DNA of 13,553 nt. Source: Bacteroidales bacterium. Lineage in GTDB: Bacteria > Bacteroidota > Bacteroidia > Bacteroidales > UBA10428. The stretch covers positions 1-13,553 of the forward strand of contig DNTK01000126.1 of the NCBI GenBank assembly GCA_003508755.1, given 5' to 3'. Of this stretch, positions 1 through 6,458 are shown in pieces (positions within the stretch are counted from its first letter, which is position 1; every line of letters begins with the position of its first letter). The notes under the pieces were generated by a model. That model was not told the origin of the DNA, did no database searches, and saw nothing but the letters and a program-made list of their open reading frames with translations. A program made the translations under genes and the position numbers.

Positions 1-128
1 ATCAAGGGCAGTATAGGCTGGGATATAATTCCCATAAAATAACCAGCGAGTTCAAAAAGAATCAGGGTGATGCCCAATGCAATAATGTATTTTTGAGCAT
101 GCTGAAGCAGCTGTTTTTGATTGCTCAT
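1..128 (-). CDS. N-terminal fragment of an unidentified membrane protein (continues off the left edge)
   Basis: A reading frame opens at the ATG whose complement is at 126-128 and stays open for 42 codons to the window edge, so only the N-terminus is visible. The first 13 residues are polar (MSNQKQLLQHAQK). A hydrophobic stretch follows from about residue 14 to 36 (YIIALGITLILFELAGYFMG), which looks like a signal anchor or first transmembrane helix. I do not recognise the family. The gene is divergent from the SRP RNA gene with about 75 bp between them, so its promoter must lie within or next to the SRP promoter region; I could not identify a convincing box on the minus strand. The fragment is too short to exclude a spurious frame, but the start, hydrophobic segment and lack of stops favour a real gene. 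Confidence 0.55.
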   Translation of the reverse strand, partial: MSNQKQLLQHAQKYIIALGITLILFELAGYFMGIISQPILPL

Positions 129-169
129 AATGGTCTTTAAATTAAATAAACTACTGTCTTAAGTTTTTC

Positions 170-200
170 TTTGCAGTATTGAATAAAGTTTATACTTTTG
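170..200 (+). promoter_or_regulatory. Bacteroidota-type promoter of the SRP RNA gene
   Basis: TTTG at 170-173, a 19-base spacer, and TACTTTTG at 193-200 match the Bacteroidota primary sigma consensus TTTG-N19-TAnnTTTG exactly. The first base-paired nucleotide of the SRP RNA closing stem is at 206, so transcription probably starts around 204-206, 4 to 6 bases after the -7 box. This gives an internal yardstick for the other promoters in the window. Confidence 0.85.
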
Positions 201-203
201 CAG

Positions 204-305
204 CCCGGGTAAGTCTTACACGGCCAGCTCCTGTTGAACTCCCCCAGGACCGGAAGGTAGCAAGGGTAGACGGTTGTAGCGGCGCGATGTAAGTAGCTTA
301 CCCGC
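204..305 (+). ncRNA. ffs: Bacterial small signal recognition particle RNA (4.5S type)
   Basis: This is the RNA scaffold of the signal recognition particle, which binds the Ffh protein and targets nascent membrane proteins to FtsY and the translocon. The diagnostic helix 8 core is visible at about 244-262 (CAGGACCGGAAGGTAGCA), with the GGAA tetraloop at 252-255 and the asymmetric loop that Ffh recognises. The ends close with an 8-bp perfect stem, CGGGTAAG at 206-213 with CTTACCCG at 297-304. The length of about 100 nt fits the short bacterial form without an Alu domain. A run of six T residues (306-311) follows directly and probably ends transcription. The exact ends are estimated from the stem and the promoter. 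Confidence 0.93.
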
Positions 306-311
306 TTTTTT
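297..311 (+). terminator. 3' arm of SRP RNA stem plus T-run, probable terminator
   Basis: The 3' arm of the closing stem (297-304) is followed by TTTTTT at 306-311. The T-run overlaps the stop codon of the convergent VOC gene (310-312). Whether the long-range stem alone is enough to terminate is inferred. Confidence 0.5.
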
Positions 312-768
312 ATGATAGGGCATTAATTACATCCTCAGGAGCCTGAACCAATTCTACTAAAACTCCCTCGCTACATAATGGAAACTCTTCGTTACCCTTT
401 GGGTGGATGAAAACAATATCATGGCCACTGGCTCCGGGGCGAATACCGCCAGGTGTAAACCGAACACCCTGCTCTGTTAACCATTCAACTGCTTTTGGAA
501 GGTCATCAATCCAAAGACCTACATGATTTAGTTTTGGCTGATCAACACGTGGTTTTTTGTCAAAATCGAGGGGTTGCATGATATCAACTTCTACTGCATG
601 GGGTCCATCACCAATTTGTAAAACATCTTCATCTACGTTTTCGCGTTCGCTTTGAAAAGTCTTTACAGTTTTCAGTCCCATAATATCAACCCAAAATTTT
701 GCTAATTTTGATTTTTCTTCACCTCCAATGGCAATTTGCTGAATTCCAAGTACTTTAAATGGTCTCAT
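310..768 (-). CDS. VOC (glyoxalase/bleomycin resistance) superfamily protein
   Basis: The 152-residue product has the two-module beta-alpha-beta-beta-beta layout of the vicinal oxygen chelate superfamily: module one at about residues 5-65 (GIQQIAIGG...AVEVDIMQP) and module two at about 80-145 (LNHVGLWIDD...GVLVELVQAPE). By position the metal ligands would be Gln11, Glu60, His82 and Glu139. Relatives include methylmalonyl-CoA epimerase and glyoxalase I, which use His/Gln/Glu ligands at these four places; here the first position, often His, is Gln. The reaction is therefore not certain: glyoxalase, epimerase and dioxygenase-like roles all remain open. It is likely cytosolic, with no signal peptide. 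The gene converges on the SRP RNA gene, and its stop codon overlaps the T-run of that gene. No clear promoter was found upstream. Confidence 0.85.
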   Translation of the reverse strand: MRPFKVLGIQQIAIGGEEKSKLAKFWVDIMGLKTVKTFQSERENVDEDVLQIGDGPHAVEVDIMQPLDFDKKPRVDQPKLNHVGLWIDDLPKAVEWLTEQGVRFTPGGIRPGASGHDIVFIHPKGNEEFPLCSEGVLVELVQAPEDVINALS

Positions 769-1094
769 ATGAATAGATTGTTAGATTATAAGATTTTGAG
801 ATAAAAGGTGAATAGGTCGTATTCCCCATTGCTCTCCTTGTCTATTTGTATTTAAATTAAGATTCTTACATCTGTATTAATGCTACGCGAATGTAAAAAA
901 ATCAAACCGCTTAAGGAAATGCATTCAGATAATTTTTTTGCCCATGGATTGCGGATAGTCCAGAGCAAAAGTGCACACGTTCAAAAGTTCAAAAAGTATC
1001 GAGAAAAAACTTCATGTGTTACTATATTCGCTTACATCAGAAGATTTGCTCCTGTGCCCTTTTGCCCTTTATCACTTTTATATACATTTGCGCC
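769..1094. other. Intergenic region between the VOC and methyltransferase genes
   Basis: These 326 bases lie between divergent genes. The only signal I can support is the methyltransferase promoter at its right end (1061-1090). Open frames starting at 880 and 1014 run across it, but they overlap the promoter, show no recognisable domain, and are best read as chance. No RNA gene, terminator or long repeat was seen. Confidence 0.5.
1061..1090 (+). promoter_or_regulatory. Promoter of the methyltransferase gene, close to the start codon
   Basis: TTTG at 1061-1064, an 18-base spacer, and TACATTTG at 1083-1090 match TTTG-N18/19-TAnnTTTG. Only four bases (CGCC) separate the -7 box from the ATG at 1095. 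By the offset measured at the SRP promoter, transcription starts at about 1094-1096, so the mRNA would have no leader. Confidence 0.7.
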
Positions 1095-1862
1095 ATGAAA
1101 AGGTTAATGAAGCTTATATTAAATACAATACCCCGACCCTGGTTAATTAGACTGAGTTATATTTTCAGACGTTTTTCTCGATTGTATTATCGCGGTTCAA
1201 ATTTTGAATGCCCGGTGTGCCAGGCGACTTATCGTAAGTTTCTTCCATATGGATATGTGCATTCACGTGATAATGCCATGTGCCCTGGCTGCTTGTCATT
1301 GGAGCGGCATCGGTTAATGTGGTTGTATTTAAACGAAAAGACTAATTTCTTTAAAGAAAATTTAAAGGTATTGCATGTAGCTCCCGAACAATGCTTTCAC
1401 GGAAAGTTTAAACATTACAGGAACCTTGATTATAAAACAGCCGATTTGGAATCACCCCTTGCTGACTATAAGTGCGATATTCAGAATATGCCCTTCGAAA
1501 ATGAAAGTTTTGATGTAGTTATATGCAACCATGTTTTGGAGCATGTACCTGACGATAAAAAAGCAATGAAAGAAATTCAAAGAATACTAAAACCAAAAGG
1601 TTATGCTATCCTGCAAGTACCTGCCGATTTTTCAAGGAAGGAAACATTTGAAGATAACTCCATAAAAGATAAAAAGGAGCGTACCCGCATTTTCGGACAG
1701 TATGATCATGTGCGTGTTTACGGTACGGATTACCCTGAGCGTCTGAGAAATTCCGGTTTTATAATCGATGAATCAAATTACCTTGATGATATCCCTCAGG
1801 ATGAAAAAGATAAATATAGTCTAAACTTTAAGGAGTTTATGTTTTCAAGCAAAAAAGAATAA
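1095..1862 (+). CDS. Class I SAM-dependent methyltransferase with zinc-ribbon-like N-terminus
   Basis: The 255-residue product transfers a methyl group from S-adenosylmethionine to an unknown acceptor. After a basic N-terminus, two cysteine pairs (Cys39/Cys42 in CPVC and Cys63/Cys66 in CPGC) form a probable zinc-binding knuckle. The Rossmann-like methyltransferase core follows: a degenerate motif I at about 92-98 (VLHVAPE, replacing the usual GxGxG), an acidic residue at about 117 (TADLE), motif IV-like VVICNHVLEHVPDD at 141-154, and the post-core ILKPKGYAIL at 164-173, all typical of the Methyltransf_11 group. An upstream in-frame ATG at 1014 would add 27 residues, but these read straight through the promoter, so 1095 is preferred; ATG at 1107 is a further alternative. 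It stands alone, upstream of the ilv attenuator. RNA, protein and small molecules are all possible acceptors. Confidence 0.85.
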   Translation: MKRLMKLILNTIPRPWLIRLSYIFRRFSRLYYRGSNFECPVCQATYRKFLPYGYVHSRDNAMCPGCLSLERHRLMWLYLNEKTNFFKENLKVLHVAPEQCFHGKFKHYRNLDYKTADLESPLADYKCDIQNMPFENESFDVVICNHVLEHVPDDKKAMKEIQRILKPKGYAILQVPADFSRKETFEDNSIKDKKERTRIFGQYDHVRVYGTDYPERLRNSGFIIDESNYLDDIPQDEKDKYSLNFKEFMFSSKKE

Positions 1863-1934
1863 TCTTTAAATTAAGGTAAATATCACTTTAACAGTAATTT
1901 AACGCGATAAACTTAAAAATATTCAGGCAAAATG

Positions 1935-1964
1935 TATGCTTTTTAAAGATATTAGCTATATTTG
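1935..1964 (+). promoter_or_regulatory. Probable promoter of the ilvDBN operon
   Basis: A perfect -7 box TATATTTG lies at 1957-1964. The -33 element is imperfect: TATG at 1935-1938 with an 18-base spacer. Transcription would start at about 1968-1970, giving a 5' leader of about 12-14 bases before the leader-peptide ATG at 1982, and a total untranslated leader of about 178 bases before ilvD. Confidence 0.6.
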
Positions 1965-1981
1965 CTCCATATCCGAAAAAT

Positions 1982-2047
1982 ATGATAAATATCAGTACAG
2001 TCATTCTATCTATTCTCGTGCTTCTAGTCGTGAAAACGAAGAGGTAA
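1982..2047 (+). CDS. ilv operon leader peptide (attenuation sensor)
   Basis: This 21-codon frame begins MINISTVILSILVLLVV and ends Lys-Thr-Lys-Arg before TAA at 2045-2047. Twelve of its 21 residues are Ile, Leu or Val (four of each), including an unbroken run of seven at residues 11-17. That is the hallmark of an attenuator leader such as ilvL of enterobacteria, although this sequence is unrelated to ilvL. It sits 12-14 bases after the inferred transcription start and directly before a terminator/antiterminator pair, then ilvD. Its job is presumably not the peptide itself: ribosomes slowed at Ile, Leu or Val codons would signal shortage of charged tRNA. No Shine-Dalgarno site is seen, only an A-rich stretch, as is usual in Bacteroidota. 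A symbol such as ilvL would be by analogy only. Confidence 0.88.
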   Translation: MINISTVILSILVLLVVKTKR

Positions 2048-2094
2048 GAATGGATAATGCTGTATACTTAAAAATACCAGAGCCATTCTTACCT
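2042..2094 (+). promoter_or_regulatory. Antiterminator of the ilv attenuator
   Basis: AGGTAAGAATGG (2042-2053) pairs perfectly over 12 bp with CCATTCTTACCT (2083-2094). The 3' arm shares 2083-2090 with the terminator stem, so the two folds exclude each other. The 5' arm contains the leader-peptide stop codon (2045-2047): a ribosome that finishes the peptide would cover it and favour termination, while a ribosome stalled upstream would leave it free. A weaker pairing of CATTCT in the leader codons (2002-2007) with AGAATG (2047-2052) could serve as segment 1:2 of the classic model. Confidence 0.8.
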
Positions 2095-2118
2095 TAAAGA
2101 ATGGCTCTTTTGCTTTTT
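2079..2118 (+). terminator. Intrinsic terminator of the ilv attenuator
   Basis: A perfect 12-bp stem pairs 2079-2090 (AGAGCCATTCTT) with 2097-2108 (AAGAATGGCTCT) across a 6-base loop, ACCTTA. The U-rich tail TTTTGCTTTTT spans 2108-2118. It lies 28 bases before the ilvD start and after the leader peptide, so it should end transcription when branched-chain amino acids are plentiful. Confidence 0.9.
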
Positions 2119-2146
2119 AAAACTTAAACTGAAAAAACGCTTAATC

Positions 2147-3976
2147 ATGCCAAAATTAAGAAGTGCTACAACAACAGAAGGACGCCTGATGGCTGGGGCA
2201 AGAAGTCTTTGGAGGGCCACAGGAATGAAGGAAGAACAAATTGGAAAACCCATCATTGCTGTAGTCAACTCTTTTACACAGTTTGTGCCCGGGCATACCC
2301 ATTTACACGATATCGGACAAAAAGTAAAAGCACTTATTGAAGAGAGTGGCTGCTATGCTGCAGAATTTAATACCATTGCCATTGACGATGGTATCGCCAT
2401 GGGTCACGACGGCATGCTTTATTCTCTGCCATCTCGTGATTTGATTGCCGATAGCGTTGAATATATGGTAAATGGTCATAAAGCCGATGCTATGATTTGT
2501 ATTAGTAATTGCGATAAAATAACTCCCGGAATGCTTATGGCCACAATGCGCTTAAATATTCCAACCATTTTTGTTTCAGGCGGGCCGATGGAGGCTGGTA
2601 AAGTAGGAAATAAAAAATACGACCTGGTTGATGCCATGGTAATGGCTGCAGATGAAAAAATCTCTGAGAAAGAGATCTCCATGGTTGAACAAGAGGCTTG
2701 TCCTACATGTGGATCCTGCTCAGGAATGTTTACTGCTAATTCAATGAATTGCCTAAATGAAGCAATTGGATTGGCATTGCCTGGTAACGGCACCATTGTT
2801 GCAACCCATAAAAACCGCTTAGCTTTGTTTGAAAAGGCTGCAAAACAAATCGTTAAAATTACACACGAGTATTATTTTGAAAATAATGACAAGGTATTGC
2901 CACGCAGCATAGCTACTCGTGAAGCCTTTATGAATGCCATGTCGCTTGATATTGCCATGGGCGGATCTACCAATACTATTCTGCATATATTGGCCATTGC
3001 CATTGAAGCTGGTGTTGATTTCACCATGAAGGATATCGATGCACTTTCAAGAAAAATTCCGGTATTATGTAAGGTCTCTCCAAATTCTCCAATATACCAT
3101 ATCGAAGATGTAAACCGGGCAGGAGGAATTCTGGGTATCCTGGAACAATTGGCAAATGCCAACTTATTAGATCTTGGAACCTATCGTGCCGATGGCCATA
3201 CGCTGGGCGATGCGATTAAAAAATATACAATTGCTGGCGGACAGATGGGACCGGAAGCAGAAAACATATATAGAAGTGCACCCGCAGGTATTAAAAATCT
3301 AAGAATGGGGAGCCAGGGCGTGATGTTCAAAGAATTGGATATCGACAGGGAAAAAGGATGCATTCGAAGTGTTGAAAACAGTTACAGTAAAGATGGAGGA
3401 TTAGCGGTACTTTTCGGCAATATTGCCAGCCGCGGATGCGTCGTAAAAACTGCTGGGGTTGATGAATCAATCTTTTTGTTCAAAGGTCCAGCAAAAGTAT
3501 TTGAATCACAAGATGATGCCATTGAAGGAATCCTTGGTGACAAGGTGAAGTCGGGGGATGTGGTTATCATTCGCTACGAAGGACCAAAAGGAGGACCTGG
3601 AATGCAGGAAATGCTTTATCCTACCTCATACATTAAATCAAAAGGATTGGGAAAAGCATGTGCCTTGGTTACCGATGGCCGCTTTTCAGGTGGTACATCC
3701 GGCTTATCTATTGGGCATGTATCTCCCGAAGCAGCTGCTGGTGGCGAAGTCGGGCTGGTACAGGATGGAGATATCATTGAAATAAATATTCCGGAACGTT
3801 CGATAAATGTTCTCATTTCCGAAGACGAATTGGCGCGTAGGAAAGCTGCTGAATTAGCCAGAGGCGACAAAGCCTATACCCCAAAGTCGCGCGAGCGATA
3901 TATCTCAAAAGCACTTAAGGCCTATGCAAAAATGGTAACATCGGCCGATACAGGTGCGGTGAGAGAAGTTGAATAA
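2147..3976 (+). CDS. ilvD: Dihydroxy-acid dehydratase
   Basis: The enzyme dehydrates 2,3-dihydroxy-isovalerate and 2,3-dihydroxy-3-methylvalerate to the 2-oxo acids that are transaminated to valine and isoleucine; it is cytosolic. The 609 residues are full length for the family (616 in E. coli). Visible landmarks are Asp81 (IDDG, Mg2+ ligand), Cys122 and Lys124 in NCDKITPGM (Fe-S ligand and the lysine carbamylated in relatives), the CPTCGSCSGMFTANSMNCL block at 185-203 with Cys191 matching the second E. coli cluster cysteine, Glu488, and Ser514 in GRFSGGTSG. The segment VPGHTHL near residue 50 is E. coli-like and lacks the extra cysteine of the [2Fe-2S] plant-type enzymes, suggesting an oxygen-sensitive cluster; this is inferred. 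First gene of ilvDBN, read through the attenuator; 81 bp separate it from ilvB. Confidence 0.97.
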   Translation: MPKLRSATTTEGRLMAGARSLWRATGMKEEQIGKPIIAVVNSFTQFVPGHTHLHDIGQKVKALIEESGCYAAEFNTIAIDDGIAMGHDGMLYSLPSRDLIADSVEYMVNGHKADAMICISNCDKITPGMLMATMRLNIPTIFVSGGPMEAGKVGNKKYDLVDAMVMAADEKISEKEISMVEQEACPTCGSCSGMFTANSMNCLNEAIGLALPGNGTIVATHKNRLALFEKAAKQIVKITHEYYFENNDKVLPRSIATREAFMNAMSLDIAMGGSTNTILHILAIAIEAGVDFTMKDIDALSRKIPVLCKVSPNSPIYHIEDVNRAGGILGILEQLANANLLDLGTYRADGHTLGDAIKKYTIAGGQMGPEAENIYRSAPAGIKNLRMGSQGVMFKELDIDREKGCIRSVENSYSKDGGLAVLFGNIASRGCVVKTAGVDESIFLFKGPAKVFESQDDAIEGILGDKVKSGDVVIIRYEGPKGGPGMQEMLYPTSYIKSKGLGKACALVTDGRFSGGTSGLSIGHVSPEAAAGGEVGLVQDGDIIEINIPERSINVLISEDELARRKAAELARGDKAYTPKSRERYISKALKAYAKMVTSADTGAVREVE

Positions 3977-3982
3977 ACAGGA

Positions 3983-4025
3983 GCTAAAGTCCTTGAGCAC
4001 TTTAGCGCATAATCATTTAAGGACT
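3983..4025 (+). repeat. Two overlapping, mutually exclusive stem-loops between ilvD and ilvB
   Basis: GCTAAAGT (3983-3990) pairs perfectly with ACTTTAGC (3999-4006) over 8 bp with an 8-base loop. AGTCCTT (3988-3994) pairs perfectly with AAGGACT (4019-4025) over 7 bp. The two stems share 3988-3990, so only one can form at full length. There is no U-run, so this is not an intrinsic terminator. It could set mRNA stability, cleavage, or the ratio of ilvD to ilvBN; the role is unknown. Confidence 0.5.
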
Positions 4026-4057
4026 AGAGCGAAACTTAAATTAAACACAACATACAA

Positions 4058-5755
4058 ATGAAAATGACAGGATCACAAGCGGTAATGCAATCGCTTATTG
4101 AAGAGGGTGCAGAATATATATTCGGGTACCCGGGTGGAGCAATCATGCCTGTGTATGATGCCATGATGCAATACCTTGAAAAAATTAAACATATTTTAAC
4201 CCGACATGAGCAGGGTGCCATACATGCTGCTCAAGGTTATGCACGAGTAACCGGAGATGTTGGGGTTTGCATAGCGACTTCCGGACCAGGTGCTACGAAT
4301 CTGATAACCGGTATCGCGGATGCTATGATCGATTCTACTCCATTGGTATGTATTACAGGTCAGGTAGGTTCTCCATTACTAGGCACCGATGCATTCCAGG
4401 AAACCGATGTAGTTGGAATTTCAATGCCCGTAACAAAATGGAATTACCTGGTAACAAAAGCAGAAGAGATACCATCTGTAATAGCCCAGGCATTTTATAT
4501 TGCACGTACGGGCAGACCCGGACCAGTTCTCATTGATATTACCAAAGATGCTCAATTTGGCGAGATTGATTTTAAGTATGAGAAGTGCACACGTATACGA
4601 AGCTACGTTCCTAAACCCGAAATAGATGAAGAGCAAATTGCCGACGCAGCAAAACTCATTAACGAGGCTAAAAAACCTTACATCTTGTTCGGACAGGGCA
4701 TTGTTCTTGGAAATGCAGAGGATGAGTTTAAAGCATTTGTTGAAAAATCGGGAATACCGGCAGCCTGGACCATTCTGGGAGTGACGGCACTCGATTCAAA
4801 TCATCCGCAAAATGTAGGTATGCTGGGGATGCACGGAAACTACTCAACAAATATTCTGAGCAACGAATGCGATTTAATTATTGCGGTAGGCATGCGTTTC
4901 GATGATCGTGTTACCGGGGACTTATCGAGGTATGCAAAACAAGCCAAAGTGGTACATCTTGAGATTGATTCCGCAGAAATCAATAAAATCGTAAAAGCCG
5001 ATGTTCCTGTGCTAGGCGATGTAAAAGAAACACTCCCATTGCTCACCAACCTAATTAATACAAAGGATCACTCCGAATGGATGGCCCGGTTTAAAGAGTT
5101 AGATAAAATAGAAGAGGAAAAGGTAATCAAACCTGAAATGTTCCCTACAAAGGAAGGAATGACAATGGCTGAAGTTATTCGTATTTTAAATGAGAAAACG
5201 AAAGATGATGCCATTTTTGTAACCGATGTAGGGCAGCATCAGATGTTTGCCTCTCGCTATTGCAAACGTCACTCAAAAAGGAGTTTTGTTACTTCAGGTG
5301 GATTAGGAACAATGGGCTTTGGTTTACCTGCGGCTTTCGGTGCTAAAATGGGAGCTCCCGATAAAGAAGTAATATTAATCGTTGGTGATGGTGGTTTACA
5401 GATGACTATCCAGGAGTTTGGAACCATTATGCAATCAGAAGCAGCAGTGAAAATAGTGTTGCTAAATAATAAATATCTCGGAATGGTTCGCCAGTGGCAA
5501 CAGCTATTCTTCGATAAACGCTACTCGCATACTTACATGGTTAATCCGGATTTTATTCAGGTGGCAAACGGATTTGGAATTGAGGGCAAAAAAGTAGTTG
5601 ATCGTCCGGATCTTGAGGGAGCCGTTGAAGAGATGTTGAACCATAATGGTGCTTATCTTCTGGAAGTATCCATCGAAAAAGAAGATAATGTATTTCCAAT
5701 GGTACCAACCGGAGCTTCGGTAGCGGAAGTAATATTGGAGGCAGCTAATAAGTAA
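4058..5755 (+). CDS. ilvB: Acetolactate (acetohydroxyacid) synthase, large catalytic subunit
   Basis: The catalytic subunit condenses two pyruvates to 2-acetolactate, or pyruvate with 2-oxobutyrate to 2-aceto-2-hydroxybutyrate, using thiamine diphosphate, Mg2+ and a non-redox FAD. The 565 residues have the three-domain layout: N-terminal TPP-binding domain (about 1-170) with YPGGAIMPVYD and the catalytic glutamate Glu51 in RHEQGA; central FAD domain (about 190-330) including GMRFDDRVTGD at 278-288; C-terminal TPP domain with GDGGLQM (443-449) through Asn470/Asn471 as the Mg-diphosphate motif and GMVRQWQQLFF at 475-485. The tryptophan of that last motif is the classic herbicide-site position in plant enzymes. 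The start ATGAAAATGACAGGATC is the first plausible one; Met3 is an alternative. ilvN follows 19 bp downstream. Confidence 0.97.
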   Translation: MKMTGSQAVMQSLIEEGAEYIFGYPGGAIMPVYDAMMQYLEKIKHILTRHEQGAIHAAQGYARVTGDVGVCIATSGPGATNLITGIADAMIDSTPLVCITGQVGSPLLGTDAFQETDVVGISMPVTKWNYLVTKAEEIPSVIAQAFYIARTGRPGPVLIDITKDAQFGEIDFKYEKCTRIRSYVPKPEIDEEQIADAAKLINEAKKPYILFGQGIVLGNAEDEFKAFVEKSGIPAAWTILGVTALDSNHPQNVGMLGMHGNYSTNILSNECDLIIAVGMRFDDRVTGDLSRYAKQAKVVHLEIDSAEINKIVKADVPVLGDVKETLPLLTNLINTKDHSEWMARFKELDKIEEEKVIKPEMFPTKEGMTMAEVIRILNEKTKDDAIFVTDVGQHQMFASRYCKRHSKRSFVTSGGLGTMGFGLPAAFGAKMGAPDKEVILIVGDGGLQMTIQEFGTIMQSEAAVKIVLLNNKYLGMVRQWQQLFFDKRYSHTYMVNPDFIQVANGFGIEGKKVVDRPDLEGAVEEMLNHNGAYLLEVSIEKEDNVFPMVPTGASVAEVILEAANK

Positions 5756-5774
5756 CATACTAAAACGGAGAAAA

Positions 5775-6341
5775 ATGACAGATACATATACAATAACCGC
5801 ATTTTCTGAGAACCACATCGGTTTATTAAACAGAATCACCATCATATTTACACGTCGTAATGTAAATATTCATAGTTTAACCGTTTCTGAATCTGCAATA
5901 CGGGGTATTTCAAAATTCACCATTGTTGTTGTTGAAACCGAAGAAAAAGTTAGAAAGGTGGTTAGCCAGATAGATAAGCTGGTAGAGGTTTTAAAAGCAT
6001 TTTATCACCCAAATGACGAGATTGTATACCAGGAAATTGCCTTATATAAAGTACCAACCGAAGCGCTCCTGGCAAGCAATAATCTTGAGGCTATTATCCG
6101 TAAGCATAATGCCCGTATTTTAGAGGTAATGCCCGAGTATACAGTTATCGAGAAAACCGGTCATTGCGAAGAAACACAGGAGCTATTCGATATTTTAACT
6201 GAGTTTGGTGTAAAACAATTTACCCGTTCGGGAAGGGTAGCAGTTACACGATTAAGTGAAGAATTGCTTACCAATTACCTGAAGGAAATGGATGAAAAAG
6301 AACTTGAATTGGTAACAAAAATGCACGAAACAACGCAATAA
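5775..6341 (+). CDS. ilvN: Acetolactate synthase, small regulatory subunit
   Basis: The 188-residue partner of IlvB activates the catalytic subunit and carries valine feedback control. An ACT domain spans about residues 4-78 (YTITAFSENHIGLLNRIT...NIHSLTV), followed by the ALS small-subunit C-terminal domain at about 84-165. Gly16 and Asn31 align with Gly14 and Asn29 of E. coli IlvH, which belong to the valine-binding site, so feedback inhibition is likely retained. The gene lies 19 bp after ilvB. GGAG at 5767-5770, four bases before the ATG, is one of the few Shine-Dalgarno-like sites in the window. It is the last gene of the ilvDBN unit and is followed by a two-way terminator facing ilvC. 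Confidence 0.95.
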   Translation: MTDTYTITAFSENHIGLLNRITIIFTRRNVNIHSLTVSESAIRGISKFTIVVVETEEKVRKVVSQIDKLVEVLKAFYHPNDEIVYQEIALYKVPTEALLASNNLEAIIRKHNARILEVMPEYTVIEKTGHCEETQELFDILTEFGVKQFTRSGRVAVTRLSEELLTNYLKEMDEKELELVTKMHETTQ

Positions 6342-6391
6342 TTGGCAGGCTTGCTGCTACGGATTACAGATCCGAAGAAACTTGAATAGAG

Positions 6392-6426
6392 AAAAAGGCC
6401 GCAATCCATCAGGATGCGGCCTTTTT
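6392..6426. terminator. Bidirectional intrinsic terminator between ilvN and ilvC
   Basis: AAAAAGGCCGCA (6392-6403) pairs with TGCGGCCTTTTT (6415-6426) over 12 bp. The stem continues, after a one-base bulge, with TCC/GGA around a 4-base loop, ATCA. The A-run on one side and T-run on the other let it work on both strands, serving the convergent ilvN and ilvC. A small extra hairpin (CGGAT 6360-6364 with ATCCG 6370-6374) lies just before it. Confidence 0.92.
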
Positions 6427-6458
6427 ATTTTGAGTTAACCTATGGCTTAAATAGATTA

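Noticed and set aside
1014..1094. Upstream ATG for the methyltransferase (27 more residues)
   Set aside because: The extra codons read through a good -33/-7 promoter pair, and the added sequence has no family-like features. ATG at 1095 fits better.
880..1098. 72-codon open frame on the plus strand before the methyltransferase
   Set aside because: It overlaps the methyltransferase promoter and start, has no recognisable domain and has a composition like translated intergenic DNA.
2476..3870. Several minus-strand open frames inside ilvD
   Set aside because: They lie antisense to a clearly conserved enzyme gene and show no domains; they are shadows of its codon bias.
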